Part shown: positions 55,055-62,506 of the stretch, piece after piece
Layout of the letters: every line of letters starts with the position of its first letter
Position numbering within the stretch: the stretch's first letter is position 1
Assembly (NCBI RefSeq): GCF_030160235.1
Contig: NZ_BSNY01000021.1
Span: 186,001-250,000, forward strand
Reading direction: 5' to 3'
DNA: 64,000 nucleotides
From: Mesorhizobium huakuii
GTDB lineage: Bacteria; Pseudomonadota; Alphaproteobacteria; Rhizobiales; Rhizobiaceae
Notes under the pieces: model-generated
Databases searched by the model: none
Told to the model about the DNA's origin: nothing
What the model saw: the letters and a program-made list of their open reading frames with translations, nothing else
Made by a program: the position numbers and the translations under genes

Positions 55055-55537
55055 ATGGCGAAGGTCCCGGTTCAATTCACGCTCAACGGCTCCGAAAAAG
55101 CCGAATTCGTCGAGAGCGGTACGACGCTGCTCAACGCCCTGCGCGACAAGATCGGCGACACCTCGCCGAAAGGCGGCTGCCACCAAGGCACATGCGGCGC
55201 CTGCTCTGTCATCATAGACGGCGAACTCAGGCTGTCTTGCCTGACGCTGGCCGAAACCTGCAATGGCGCCGCCATCACCACGACATCAGGCCTTGCCGAA
55301 GGCGGCGTCCTGCATCCGCTGCAGCGCGCTTTCCTCGACACTTTCGCCACGCAATGCGGTTTCTGCACGCCGGGCATGATCATGGCCGCCAAGGTGCTGC
55401 TCGACCACACGCCCAACCCCAGCCGCGACGAGGTGGTGGAGGCGCTGTCGGGCAACATCTGCCGCTGCACGGGCTACGAGCCGATCATCCAGGCGGTGCT
55501 CACCGCCGCCCGCGCCAATTCGCAGAACGCGGCCTAG
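55055..55537 (+). CDS. (2Fe-2S)-binding subunit of a molybdenum hydroxylase (CoxS type)
   Basis: A 160-residue protein with both clusters intact: plant-ferredoxin-type cysteines C42, C47, C50 and C62, and the four-helix domain cysteines C101, C104, C136 and C138 (CGFCTPGM and CRCTGY). It relays electrons from the molybdenum centre to FAD. AAGGAGG just before ATG 55055 sets the start. The stop codon is partly formed by the first bases of the downstream palindromic repeat. Confidence 0.94.
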   Translation: MAKVPVQFTLNGSEKAEFVESGTTLLNALRDKIGDTSPKGGCHQGTCGACSVIIDGELRLSCLTLAETCNGAAITTTSGLAEGGVLHPLQRAFLDTFATQCGFCTPGMIMAAKVLLDHTPNPSRDEVVEALSGNICRCTGYEPIIQAVLTAARANSQNAA

Positions 55538-55649
55538 AGCCGGATGATTTCAGATCTGTTCGACCTGAAATCTGAATCCGGCTCTAAATCAAAGAGATAG
55601 AGCATGATGTCGTCCGAAAACCGCTTCACACTTTTCGGCATCATGCTCT
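55536..55649. repeat. Mosaic of two palindromic repeats between the Fe-S and molybdopterin subunit genes
   Basis: The first element (55536-55585) has ends AGAGCCGGAT and ATCCGGCTCT with inner ATTTCAG and CTGAAAT arms. The second (55599-55649) has ends AGAGCATGATG and CATCATGCTCT and is an inverted copy of the 51-bp repeat at 37497-37547. Together they fill nearly the whole gap between two cotranscribed genes, so the mRNA would carry two hairpins there. Mosaic joining of different palindromes is typical of rhizobial intergenic elements. Confidence 0.8.
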
Positions 55650-55662
55650 GAGGGGCAAAAGA

Positions 55663-57030
55663 ATGGAACTGCGCAAGAACTACTTCGCCGATGTCCGCAA
55701 GGACGATCTACACGAAATCGGCCAGCCCCGGCCCCGTTCGGATTCGCCCGGCCATGTCACCGGCAAGACCGCCTTTTTCGCCGACCGCAGCTTTCCCGGC
55801 ATGCTGCACCTGAAGATGGTGCGCAGCCCGCACCACCACGCCCGCATCCGCTCGATCGACACATCGCAGGCGGAGAAACATCCGGGTGTCGTCAAGGTGC
55901 TGACCGCCAAGGACGTGCCGCACAACGTCTACACCATCCTGATCCTGATCCAGATCGGTCCCGAGGACGAGACGGTGCTGGCCGACGGCAAGGTGCGCTG
56001 GAAGGGCGAGGCCGTGGTGGCGGTGCTGGCCGAGACCGAGCGCGCCGCGCAGGAGGCCGCCGCCAAGGTCAAGGTCGACTACGAGGTGCTGCCGGCCGTC
56101 TTCGACATGGAGGAAGCGCTGAAGCCCGGCGCGCCGCTGGTCAACGAATATCACGGCCAGAACTACTACCTCTATGACAGCGGCGAATGCCGCAAGGTAC
56201 GCTTCGGCGATGTCGAGGCGGGCTTCGCCGGTGCCGACCACATCCTGGAGCAGAGCTACCAGTCCTCGCCGATCGAGCATGCGCCGACCGAGACAACCGG
56301 CTGCGTGGTGGCGCCCGAAGGCAATGACCGCTTCACCTGCTACACCAACACGCAGGCGATGTTCTTCACGCTCGACAACACCTCGATCATCCTGCAGATG
56401 CCGGGCTCGAAGCTGCATTTCGTCGGCGGCACGGTCGGCGGCGGCTTTGGCGGCAAGGTCGACGTCATCGTCGAGCCGATCGCCATCCTTGGCGCCAAGC
56501 TAACAGGACGACCGGTCTGTTTTGTCTACAGCCGCGAGGAGGAGATGCAGATCTCCTCACCCCGCGCGGCCGAAAAGGTCGTCATCAAGGACGGCGTGAT
56601 GAAGGACGGCCGCATCGTCGCCCGAAAAGTCACCGGCTATACGGATGCCGGCGCCTATTCGCGCCACTCGCCCTATGGCGCGCAGAAGGGCGCCGGACAT
56701 TATCCCGGCCCCTACACCATCCCGAACGTCTGGATCGACACCTATTGCGTCTACACCAACCGCACGCCGTCCTCGGCCATGCGCGGCTTCGGCGTCACCA
56801 TCGGCGACTTCGCGCTGGAGGTGCAGATGGACAAGCTGGCGCGGCTGATCGGCATGGACCCGCTCGAATTCCGCTTCGTCAACGCCTATCGCGACGGCGA
56901 CATGAAGGCGCATCGCCAGCCGACCGAAGGGGCGGCACTCATCGAGTGCATGCAGGAAGCCTCGCGCGCCGCCAACTGGCCGGTGGCGGAAAAATACATG
57001 GCGATGTCCTCCTACAGGAAGGGAGCCTGA
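55663..57030 (+). CDS. Molybdopterin-binding subunit of a molybdenum hydroxylase, N-terminal half (split large subunit)
   Basis: A 455-residue protein covering the aldehyde-oxidase/xanthine-dehydrogenase a/b hammerhead (about 25-155) and the first molybdopterin domain. It has VGGGFGGK (258-265) and SSAMRGFGVTIGDFALE (370-386), the usual cofactor-contact loops. It ends in the linker before the second domain, and a separate gene one base later encodes the rest. Ordinary large subunits are one chain of about 750-800 residues. The CODH active-site loop CSFR is absent, so this is not form I CO dehydrogenase. Confidence 0.9.
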   Translation: MELRKNYFADVRKDDLHEIGQPRPRSDSPGHVTGKTAFFADRSFPGMLHLKMVRSPHHHARIRSIDTSQAEKHPGVVKVLTAKDVPHNVYTILILIQIGPEDETVLADGKVRWKGEAVVAVLAETERAAQEAAAKVKVDYEVLPAVFDMEEALKPGAPLVNEYHGQNYYLYDSGECRKVRFGDVEAGFAGADHILEQSYQSSPIEHAPTETTGCVVAPEGNDRFTCYTNTQAMFFTLDNTSIILQMPGSKLHFVGGTVGGGFGGKVDVIVEPIAILGAKLTGRPVCFVYSREEEMQISSPRAAEKVVIKDGVMKDGRIVARKVTGYTDAGAYSRHSPYGAQKGAGHYPGPYTIPNVWIDTYCVYTNRTPSSAMRGFGVTIGDFALEVQMDKLARLIGMDPLEFRFVNAYRDGDMKAHRQPTEGAALIECMQEASRAANWPVAEKYMAMSSYRKGA

Positions 57031-57031
57031 T

Positions 57032-58036
57032 ATGGCGATCCGGCGTGGACGCGGCGTGGCCGCGATCAACTATCCGACCGGCATGAACCTCGGCGGCGAC
57101 CCGACCCAGGCGCTGGTGCACTCGACACCGACCGGCAATTTCATGGTCACCCTGTCATCAGTCGATCTCGGCCAGGGCATGAAGCAGATCATGGCGCAGA
57201 TCTGCGCCGAGACGATCGGCGTGCCGACCGACCGCGTCGTCGTCGATACCGCCGACACCGATACCGGCCCGCACTGCATGGGCACCTTCGCCTCGCGCGG
57301 CACGCACCGCGCCGGCAACGCCGTCATCCAGGCCGCCAGGGAAGCGCGCCAGGTGATGCTGGAAGTGGCCGCCGAAGAACTGGAGGTCAACGCCTCCGAC
57401 CTCGAGACCGACGGCCAGGGCAACATTCTGGTCAAGGGTGCGCCGCAGAAATCGATCTCGATCTTCGATGTCGCGCTGTCGGCGCATTTCAAGCGCGGCC
57501 GGTCCATATCGGGCCGCGGCATGTTCCTGATTCCGCGCTCCTATCCGGAGAAGGAGACCGGCGCGATGAAGCCGTCGACCTGCTACGCCCATGCCTGCAC
57601 CGTGGCCGAGGTCGAGGTCGACGACGAGACCGGCGAGGTCACGGTGCTGACAGTCAAGAACGTCTTCGAGATCGGCCGCGCGCTGAACCCGAAAATGGTC
57701 GAGCAGCAGCTGGTCGGCGGCTCCTGGATGGGCATCAGCCACGCGCTCTACGAGACCACCGAGCCCTACTACCCCAACCGCGACCATGGCGGCACCGACT
57801 TCAACCAATATCTGATGCCCGGTCCCGGCGATCTTGCCGAGACCGAGATCATCGTCCTGGAGCGACCTTCGGCGGATGGTCCCTACGGCGCCAAGGGGCC
57901 GGGCGAAATGTGCGCCAATCCGCAGATACCGGCGGTCGCCAATGCCGTCTTCGACGCTGTCGGCGTGCGCATCGACACGCTGCCGATCACGCCGGAACGC
58001 ATCCTGCGCGCGCTCAAGGCGCAAGCGGCGAACTGA
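57032..58036 (+). CDS. Molybdopterin-binding subunit of a molybdenum hydroxylase, C-terminal half (split large subunit)
   Basis: A 334-residue protein with the second molybdopterin domain. It has SSVDLGQGMKQIMAQI (42-57), DTDTGPHCMGTFASRGTHRAGNAV (75-98) and the catalytic-Glu loop GPYGAKGPGEM with Glu292 matching the general base of xanthine dehydrogenase. It starts with its own ATG two bases after the upstream TGA, with GGGAG at 57021-57025 as ribosome site. This points to a genuine two-gene arrangement, as in nicotinate dehydrogenase (NdhL/NdhM), rather than a chance frameshift. Confidence 0.9.
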   Translation: MAIRRGRGVAAINYPTGMNLGGDPTQALVHSTPTGNFMVTLSSVDLGQGMKQIMAQICAETIGVPTDRVVVDTADTDTGPHCMGTFASRGTHRAGNAVIQAAREARQVMLEVAAEELEVNASDLETDGQGNILVKGAPQKSISIFDVALSAHFKRGRSISGRGMFLIPRSYPEKETGAMKPSTCYAHACTVAEVEVDDETGEVTVLTVKNVFEIGRALNPKMVEQQLVGGSWMGISHALYETTEPYYPNRDHGGTDFNQYLMPGPGDLAETEIIVLERPSADGPYGAKGPGEMCANPQIPAVANAVFDAVGVRIDTLPITPERILRALKAQAAN

Positions 58037-58037
58037 C

Positions 58038-58919
58038 ATGCCCGAGGTCAACGCCGAGACTGTCGCGACCTCGCCGGAAGCGGTGGCGCAGCACCTCGCC
58101 GCCTCGCGCTATCTGGCCGACGACAGCCTGGCGACCGCCATTTTCCTGGCCATACGCCTGGGCAAGCCGCTGCTGCTCGAAGGCGCGCCGGGCGTCGGCA
58201 AGACCGAGGCGGCCAAGGCGATCGCCGAACTGCTCGGCCGCGATCTGGTGCGGCTGCAATGCTATGAGGGCATCGATGCCGCGCATGCGCTCTACGAATG
58301 GAACTATCAGCGCCAGCTGCTCGCCATCCGTCATGCCGGCGAGCATGAGATCGACATCTATGACGACCGTTTTTTGATCGCCCGCCCGCTCCTGCAGGTT
58401 TTGCGGGCACCGGAGCAGCGCGTGCTGCTGGTCGATGAGATCGACCGCTCCGACCATGAATTCGAGGCGTTGCTTCTCGAGTTCCTCTCCGACTTCCAGA
58501 TCAGCATTCCGGAGCGCGGCACCATCCGCGCCGCCGCGCAACCGATCGTCATCCTGACCTCCAATCGCACCCGCGAACTCGCCGAAGCGCTGCGCCGGCG
58601 CTGCGTCTACCACTGGATCGGCTATCCCGACGCCGAACGCGAGGCCGCCATCATCATGCTGCGTGCCGGCGATGTGGCGCAGGCCACCGCACGCGCCGTG
58701 GCGGCAGCCGTGCAGACCATCCGCGCCCGGCCGCTCGCCAAGCCGCCCGGCATCGCCGAGGCGGTCGAATGGGCCAATGCCGCGACCATCCTGGAAAAAG
58801 GCGGCAGCCCTTGGCCGGAAGCCTTCCGCCGCGCCATAGGTGTGCTGATCAAGGACGAGGAGGATCTGTCCTACATTACGCCTGTGCTCGGCAGGATTGT
58901 CGAGGAGGCGCTGGGGTGA
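58038..58919 (+). CDS. MoxR family AAA+ ATPase (CoxD-like)
   Basis: A 293-residue AAA+ protein with Walker A GAPGVGKT (49-56), Walker B VLLVDEID (129-136), sensor ILTSNRTRELAEALRRRC and the MoxR lid. In cox clusters CoxD is thought to help build the Mo-Cu-S or Mo-S centre together with the VWA protein CoxE. It begins two bases after the large-subunit stop (TGACATG) and overlaps the VWA gene by GTGA. This is good evidence of a maturation module for the upstream enzyme. Confidence 0.92.
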   Translation: MPEVNAETVATSPEAVAQHLAASRYLADDSLATAIFLAIRLGKPLLLEGAPGVGKTEAAKAIAELLGRDLVRLQCYEGIDAAHALYEWNYQRQLLAIRHAGEHEIDIYDDRFLIARPLLQVLRAPEQRVLLVDEIDRSDHEFEALLLEFLSDFQISIPERGTIRAAAQPIVILTSNRTRELAEALRRRCVYHWIGYPDAEREAAIIMLRAGDVAQATARAVAAAVQTIRARPLAKPPGIAEAVEWANAATILEKGGSPWPEAFRRAIGVLIKDEEDLSYITPVLGRIVEEALG

Positions 58920-60130
58920 GCCGCGACCTCAACAATCCCTTCTCCCCGTTCACGGGGAGAAGGTGCCCCGCAGGGGCGGATGAGGGGCAGCGCCAACGGA
59001 GACAGGAAAGCCTGCCGCGCGCCGCAGTGCCCCTGCTCGGTTTCGGCCGCCTGCTGCGCCGCTACGGCTTTGCCGTCTCACCCGAACAAATCTCAGCTTT
59101 CATGCAGGCCGTGACCTTGCTCGGCCCCCGCTCGATGGCCGACATCCGCGAGGCCGCGCTTGCCACACTGGCACCGCCACCCGACCGCCGCGACGAATTC
59201 GAAGCGCATTTCCAGAGCCATTTCTATGGCAGCACCTCGGCCGTCATCGAAGCCGACGCCGACGAGGAAATCCGCATCAAGGATGATGGCGGCGCCGACG
59301 ACAAGCGGATCGAGGCGGAGCACCGCCAGGAAGGCGGCGAACTCTCCTCCGCACTGGAACAGTTGAGCAGCCGCGACTTCCAGCGCGACGACCACAGCCT
59401 GACCGCCTTCCGCCGCAAGCTCTCCTCCGCTTTGCCCGCCCGCCGCTCCTTCCGCACCGTGCGCACCCCCTCGCGCGGCAAGCTAGACCTGCGCCGCTCG
59501 CTGCGCGAAATCGTCAGCGCCGATGGCGACGTGCCCTCGCCGCTGCTGCGCCGCCGCCAGACCGTGCCGCGCAAGCTGCTGCTCTTGATCGACGTCTCCG
59601 GCTCGATGAAGCTGCACACGGCGGACTATCTCAAGCTGGCGCATGCCGCCGTGCAAGGCGCCGACCGCGCCGAGATCTTCACCTTCGGCACGCGGCTCAC
59701 CCGCATCACCTCGGCCCTGCGCATCCGCGACCGCGATCAGGCGCTGGCCCGCGCGGCGGCCCAGGTCGACGACTGGGACGGCGGCACCCGCATGGGGCCG
59801 ACGCTGCTCGCCTTTCTCTCCGTGCCGCGCTTCTCGTCCTTCGCGCGCGGTGCGGCGGTCGTGATCCTGTCGGATGCGCTGGAGCGTGGCGACCATGCCG
59901 AACTGGAGACCGCGATGCGGCGGCTCAGCGCCCGCGCCTTCCGGCTGTCGCTGGCCACGCCTTTGGCCGGCGACCCGCGCTTCCGGCCGGCAACGGCGGC
60001 GCTGCGCGCCATCTTGCCTGACCTCGACGATCTCATCGACGGCTCGTCGCTGGCCAGCCTCACCGGTTTCATCCTGTCGCTGGCCCGCCCTGCCCCCGCG
60101 GCCGAGACCATCTGGAAAAGGGTATCGTGA
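58916..60130 (+). CDS. VWA domain-containing protein, CoxE-like
   Basis: A 404-residue protein with a CoxE-type VWA domain. The MIDAS motif is DVSGSM (226-231), with later GGTRMG (Thr291) and ILSDALERG (Asp320). The N-terminal part is helical and charged. Start GTG 58916 overlaps the MoxR stop (GTGA) and has AGGAGG seven bases upstream, a very good site. As a result, residues 8-26 are encoded by a RIME-type repeat lying inside the reading frame. The next possible start, a GTG near 59026, has no proper site. It partners the MoxR ATPase in metal-centre maturation. Confidence 0.88.
   Translation: MSRDLNNPFSPFTGRRCPAGADEGQRQRRQESLPRAAVPLLGFGRLLRRYGFAVSPEQISAFMQAVTLLGPRSMADIREAALATLAPPPDRRDEFEAHFQSHFYGSTSAVIEADADEEIRIKDDGGADDKRIEAEHRQEGGELSSALEQLSSRDFQRDDHSLTAFRRKLSSALPARRSFRTVRTPSRGKLDLRRSLREIVSADGDVPSPLLRRRQTVPRKLLLLIDVSGSMKLHTADYLKLAHAAVQGADRAEIFTFGTRLTRITSALRIRDRDQALARAAAQVDDWDGGTRMGPTLLAFLSVPRFSSFARGAAVVILSDALERGDHAELETAMRRLSARAFRLSLATPLAGDPRFRPATAALRAILPDLDDLIDGSSLASLTGFILSLARPAPAAETIWKRVS
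58938..58994. repeat. RIME-type repeat inside the 5' end of the coxE-like gene
   Basis: The stem CCTTCTCCCCGT and ACGGGGAGAAGG is followed by a small hairpin, GCCCC-GCA-GGGGC, and GGATGAGGGGCAGCGCC. It is the same composite as at 26569-26626. Unlike the other copies, it lies downstream of the best start codon and keeps the frame open. Confidence 0.85.
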
Positions 60131-61017
60131 TGCAGAAAGCCATCGACGCGCATTTCCACATCTGGCGCCAGAAGGATCAGCCCTGGCTGGTCGGGCCCAT
60201 GGTGCCGCGCATCTTCGGCCCCTATGAGCCGATCCGCCGCGACTATCCGATCGGCGAATTCCTCGGGGACCAGAAGGGATCAGGCGTCGAGAAGGCCGTC
60301 TATGTCCAGACCAACTGGGCGAAGGAGGATTTCGAGAAGGAGGTCGCCTTCCTGCAGAAGACCGCCGACGAGACCGGCTGGCCGCATGCCATCGTCGGCT
60401 ATGCCGACATGACGATGGACGATGTCAGGCCGCAGATCGACCGGCTGAAAAAGTACCCGCTGCTGCGCGGGGTGCGCATGCAATTGCACTGGCACGAGAC
60501 GCCGGCCTTCCGGTTCGCCGCCTCGGCGGATCAGGTCGTCGATCCCAAGGTGCAGGCCAATGTCGCCAGGCTGAAGGACTATGGCCTGTCCTTCGACCTG
60601 CAGCTCTTTCCCGCCCAGATGAAGGACGGGTTGACGCTGGTCGGCGAAAATCCTGAGACCAACTTCATCCTCACCCATGCCGGCATGCTGACCGGCATGG
60701 AGCCGGAAATCACCGAGGCCTGGAAGGAGGGCCTACGCACGCTATCGGCCGCGCCCAATCTCTACGCCAAGCTCTCCGGTCTCGGTACTTTCGTCCATCG
60801 CAACGACCCGGCGCTGATCGCCTATATCGTCGACAACGCCATCGACATTCTGGGCGCGGACCATCTGATGTTCGGCTCGAACTTCCCGATCGAGAAGCTC
60901 TGGACCAGCCACGCTGAACTGATCAAGGCGCATCGCGATGCGGTGGCTAGGCACGGCGCGGCCGCCGAGGCCGATGTCTTCTGGAATACGGCGGAGCGGG
61001 TGTATCGGCCGGTGTAG
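60130..61017 (+). CDS. Amidohydrolase family protein (COG3618-like, lactonase type)
   Basis: A 295-residue TIM-barrel hydrolase with the HxH start AIDAHFHIW (His8, His10), LRGVRMQLHW, NFILTHAGM and the C-terminal LMFGSNFPIEKLW (Asp/Asn region). The family includes rhamnono-, fucono- and 2-pyrone-4,6-dicarboxylate lactonases. The ATG overlaps the VWA stop (TGATG), so it is the last gene of the molybdenum-hydroxylase operon. It may open a lactone or lactam made by that enzyme; this is inference from gene order. Confidence 0.85.
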   Translation: MQKAIDAHFHIWRQKDQPWLVGPMVPRIFGPYEPIRRDYPIGEFLGDQKGSGVEKAVYVQTNWAKEDFEKEVAFLQKTADETGWPHAIVGYADMTMDDVRPQIDRLKKYPLLRGVRMQLHWHETPAFRFAASADQVVDPKVQANVARLKDYGLSFDLQLFPAQMKDGLTLVGENPETNFILTHAGMLTGMEPEITEAWKEGLRTLSAAPNLYAKLSGLGTFVHRNDPALIAYIVDNAIDILGADHLMFGSNFPIEKLWTSHAELIKAHRDAVARHGAAAEADVFWNTAERVYRPV

Positions 61018-61029
61018 CGCCCTCTTCCC

Positions 61030-61190
61030 TTCCCCCCTTGTGGGGGAAGGTGGATCGGCGCGTCAGCGCCGAGACAGATGAGGGGTGTTCCAGCGGAGTG
61101 AGACGGTGACGTTCCCTGGAACACCCCTCATCCGTCCTCGCTCCGCGAGGCCACCTTCTCCCACAAAAAAGGTGAGAAGGAAGAAGCCAT
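61030..61190. repeat. Head-to-head pair of RIME-type repeats between convergent operons
   Basis: Two elements face each other. The left has CCTTCCCCC/GGGGGAAGG arms and a GGCGC-GTCA-GCGCC hairpin; the right has CCACCTTCTCCCAC and GGTGAGAAGG. Their tails form a 17-bp perfect inverted repeat, GATGAGGGGTGTTCCAG (61078-61094) and CTGGAACACCCCTCATC (61117-61133). The block fills the gap between the amidohydrolase and the leftward sugar-binding-protein gene and probably terminates both. Confidence 0.8.
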
Positions 61191-61200
61191 TGCAAGCCCG

Positions 61201-62466
61201 TTACTGCGTCGGCAGCATGCCTTCGACGTCGTTGGCCGCGTCATTGAGCGCTTCCTTGGGCGAGGCCGACTGGTCGACGATGCGCGACAGATTGTCGACG
61301 ATCGTCTGCGTGACCTTGACCCCATTGGTGCCCGGGAAGGCATACCACGGAACCATCAGCGGCATCTGGCTGAGCCCGGCCTGGAACAGCGGGTTCTTCT
61401 TGTAGAAATCGCCGAGATAGTCCGGCGATTTCGCCGCCAGCTCGTTGTTGGGAACATAGCCGGTGCCGGGCACGACGACGGAGGCGCCATAGGGGCCGGC
61501 GGCGAATTTCGCGAACTTCCAGGCAGCCTCCTGCTTCGCCGTATCCTTGGTCAGGATGACCACGGCGTTGCCGCCGGTCGGCAGATGGCCGTTGACCGGA
61601 TCGATCAGCGGGATCTTGGCCGTGCGCAGCGTGAACTTGTCGCCGACATTCTTGATGGTGTTGACCAGCGCACCGGTGGTCTGGAATTCGAAACCGACCT
61701 TGCCGGCCGCGAAAGCCTGTTCGCCCGCCGGCTTGGTGAAGACCGGCATGCCGCCCTCCTTCACCATGCGCTCGAGGATCTCCACCGCCTTCTCGCCTTC
61801 CGGCCCGTTGAAGGCGACCTTGCTTTCGTCCTCGTTCAGCATCTTGCCGCCGGCGCCGAACAGCAGCGCCGAGAACATCCAGTCGTCGCCCTGCCAGCGG
61901 AAGTCGATGCCGTCGACGCCATTGCCGAGAGCCTTGATCTTGCCGCCGAGCGCGATGACCTCGTCCCAGGTTTTGGGCGGATTGTCCGGGTCACCGCCGG
62001 CCGCCTTCACCAGGTCGGCATTGTAGTACATGATCGGATTGGAGGTGGCGAAGGCGAGGCCCACCTGCTTGCCGTTGACCTGCGCCAGCTTCAGGATCGT
62101 CTCGGAGAAGCCTAGCTCCGCCATGTTGCCTTCCTTCTTGACCAGCGGGCCAAGATCGACGGCGACGTCACGCTCGTTGAGCATGCGCAGGCGGTTGAGG
62201 CCGATGAAGGTGATGTCGGGCATCTCGTCGGTGCCGGCCTGGCGAAGAATGGTCTGGATGCCTTCTTCATAGGTCGCCGACGGGCTGGCGAACTGGATCT
62301 TGATATCGGGATTTTCCTCCATGAACTTCTTCGAGATCGTGTCCATCACGTTCTTGAAGAAGCCGGGCATCGGGTAGTGAACCGTCAGCGTCGTCTCGGC
62401 ATAGGCCGGAAGGGCCGCCGCCAGCGACACCGCCGCTGCGGCAAAAATCCTGGAGAAATGCTTCAT
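61201..62466 (-). CDS. Sugar ABC transporter substrate-binding protein (family 1, UgpB/MalE-like)
   Basis: A 421-residue periplasmic receptor with signal peptide MKHFSRIFAAAAVSLAAALPAYAE. Family-1 motifs follow: FMEENPDIKIQFASPSATYEEGIQTIL, YYNADLVKAAGGDPDNPPKTWDEVIAL and FKGPEGEKAVEIL-like FNGPEGEKAVEIL. It binds a sugar, polyol or glycerophosphodiester. Leftward permease genes lie directly upstream on the same strand, so the order is permease-permease-receptor, with the ATPase outside the window or elsewhere. Confidence 0.9.
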   Translation of the reverse strand: MKHFSRIFAAAAVSLAAALPAYAETTLTVHYPMPGFFKNVMDTISKKFMEENPDIKIQFASPSATYEEGIQTILRQAGTDEMPDITFIGLNRLRMLNERDVAVDLGPLVKKEGNMAELGFSETILKLAQVNGKQVGLAFATSNPIMYYNADLVKAAGGDPDNPPKTWDEVIALGGKIKALGNGVDGIDFRWQGDDWMFSALLFGAGGKMLNEDESKVAFNGPEGEKAVEILERMVKEGGMPVFTKPAGEQAFAAGKVGFEFQTTGALVNTIKNVGDKFTLRTAKIPLIDPVNGHLPTGGNAVVILTKDTAKQEAAWKFAKFAAGPYGASVVVPGTGYVPNNELAAKSPDYLGDFYKKNPLFQAGLSQMPLMVPWYAFPGTNGVKVTQTIVDNLSRIVDQSASPKEALNDAANDVEGMLPTQ

Positions 62467-62506
62467 CGTTCGTGCTCCTTGTTGGCCCAGTCAGTTGTTG
62501 GCAAAT

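Noticed and set aside
55663-58036. Frameshift or nonsense mutation breaking a single coxL gene
   Set aside because: The break is at a domain linker, the second part has its own ribosome site and ATG, and both parts keep all key motifs; a real split gene is more likely, though relatives should be checked.
53740-60130. Aerobic CO dehydrogenase (coxMSL) cluster
   Set aside because: Although MoxR, CoxE and CoxG-like genes are present, the large subunit lacks the CSFR active-site loop of form I CODH and is split in two; a general Mo-hydroxylase call is safer.
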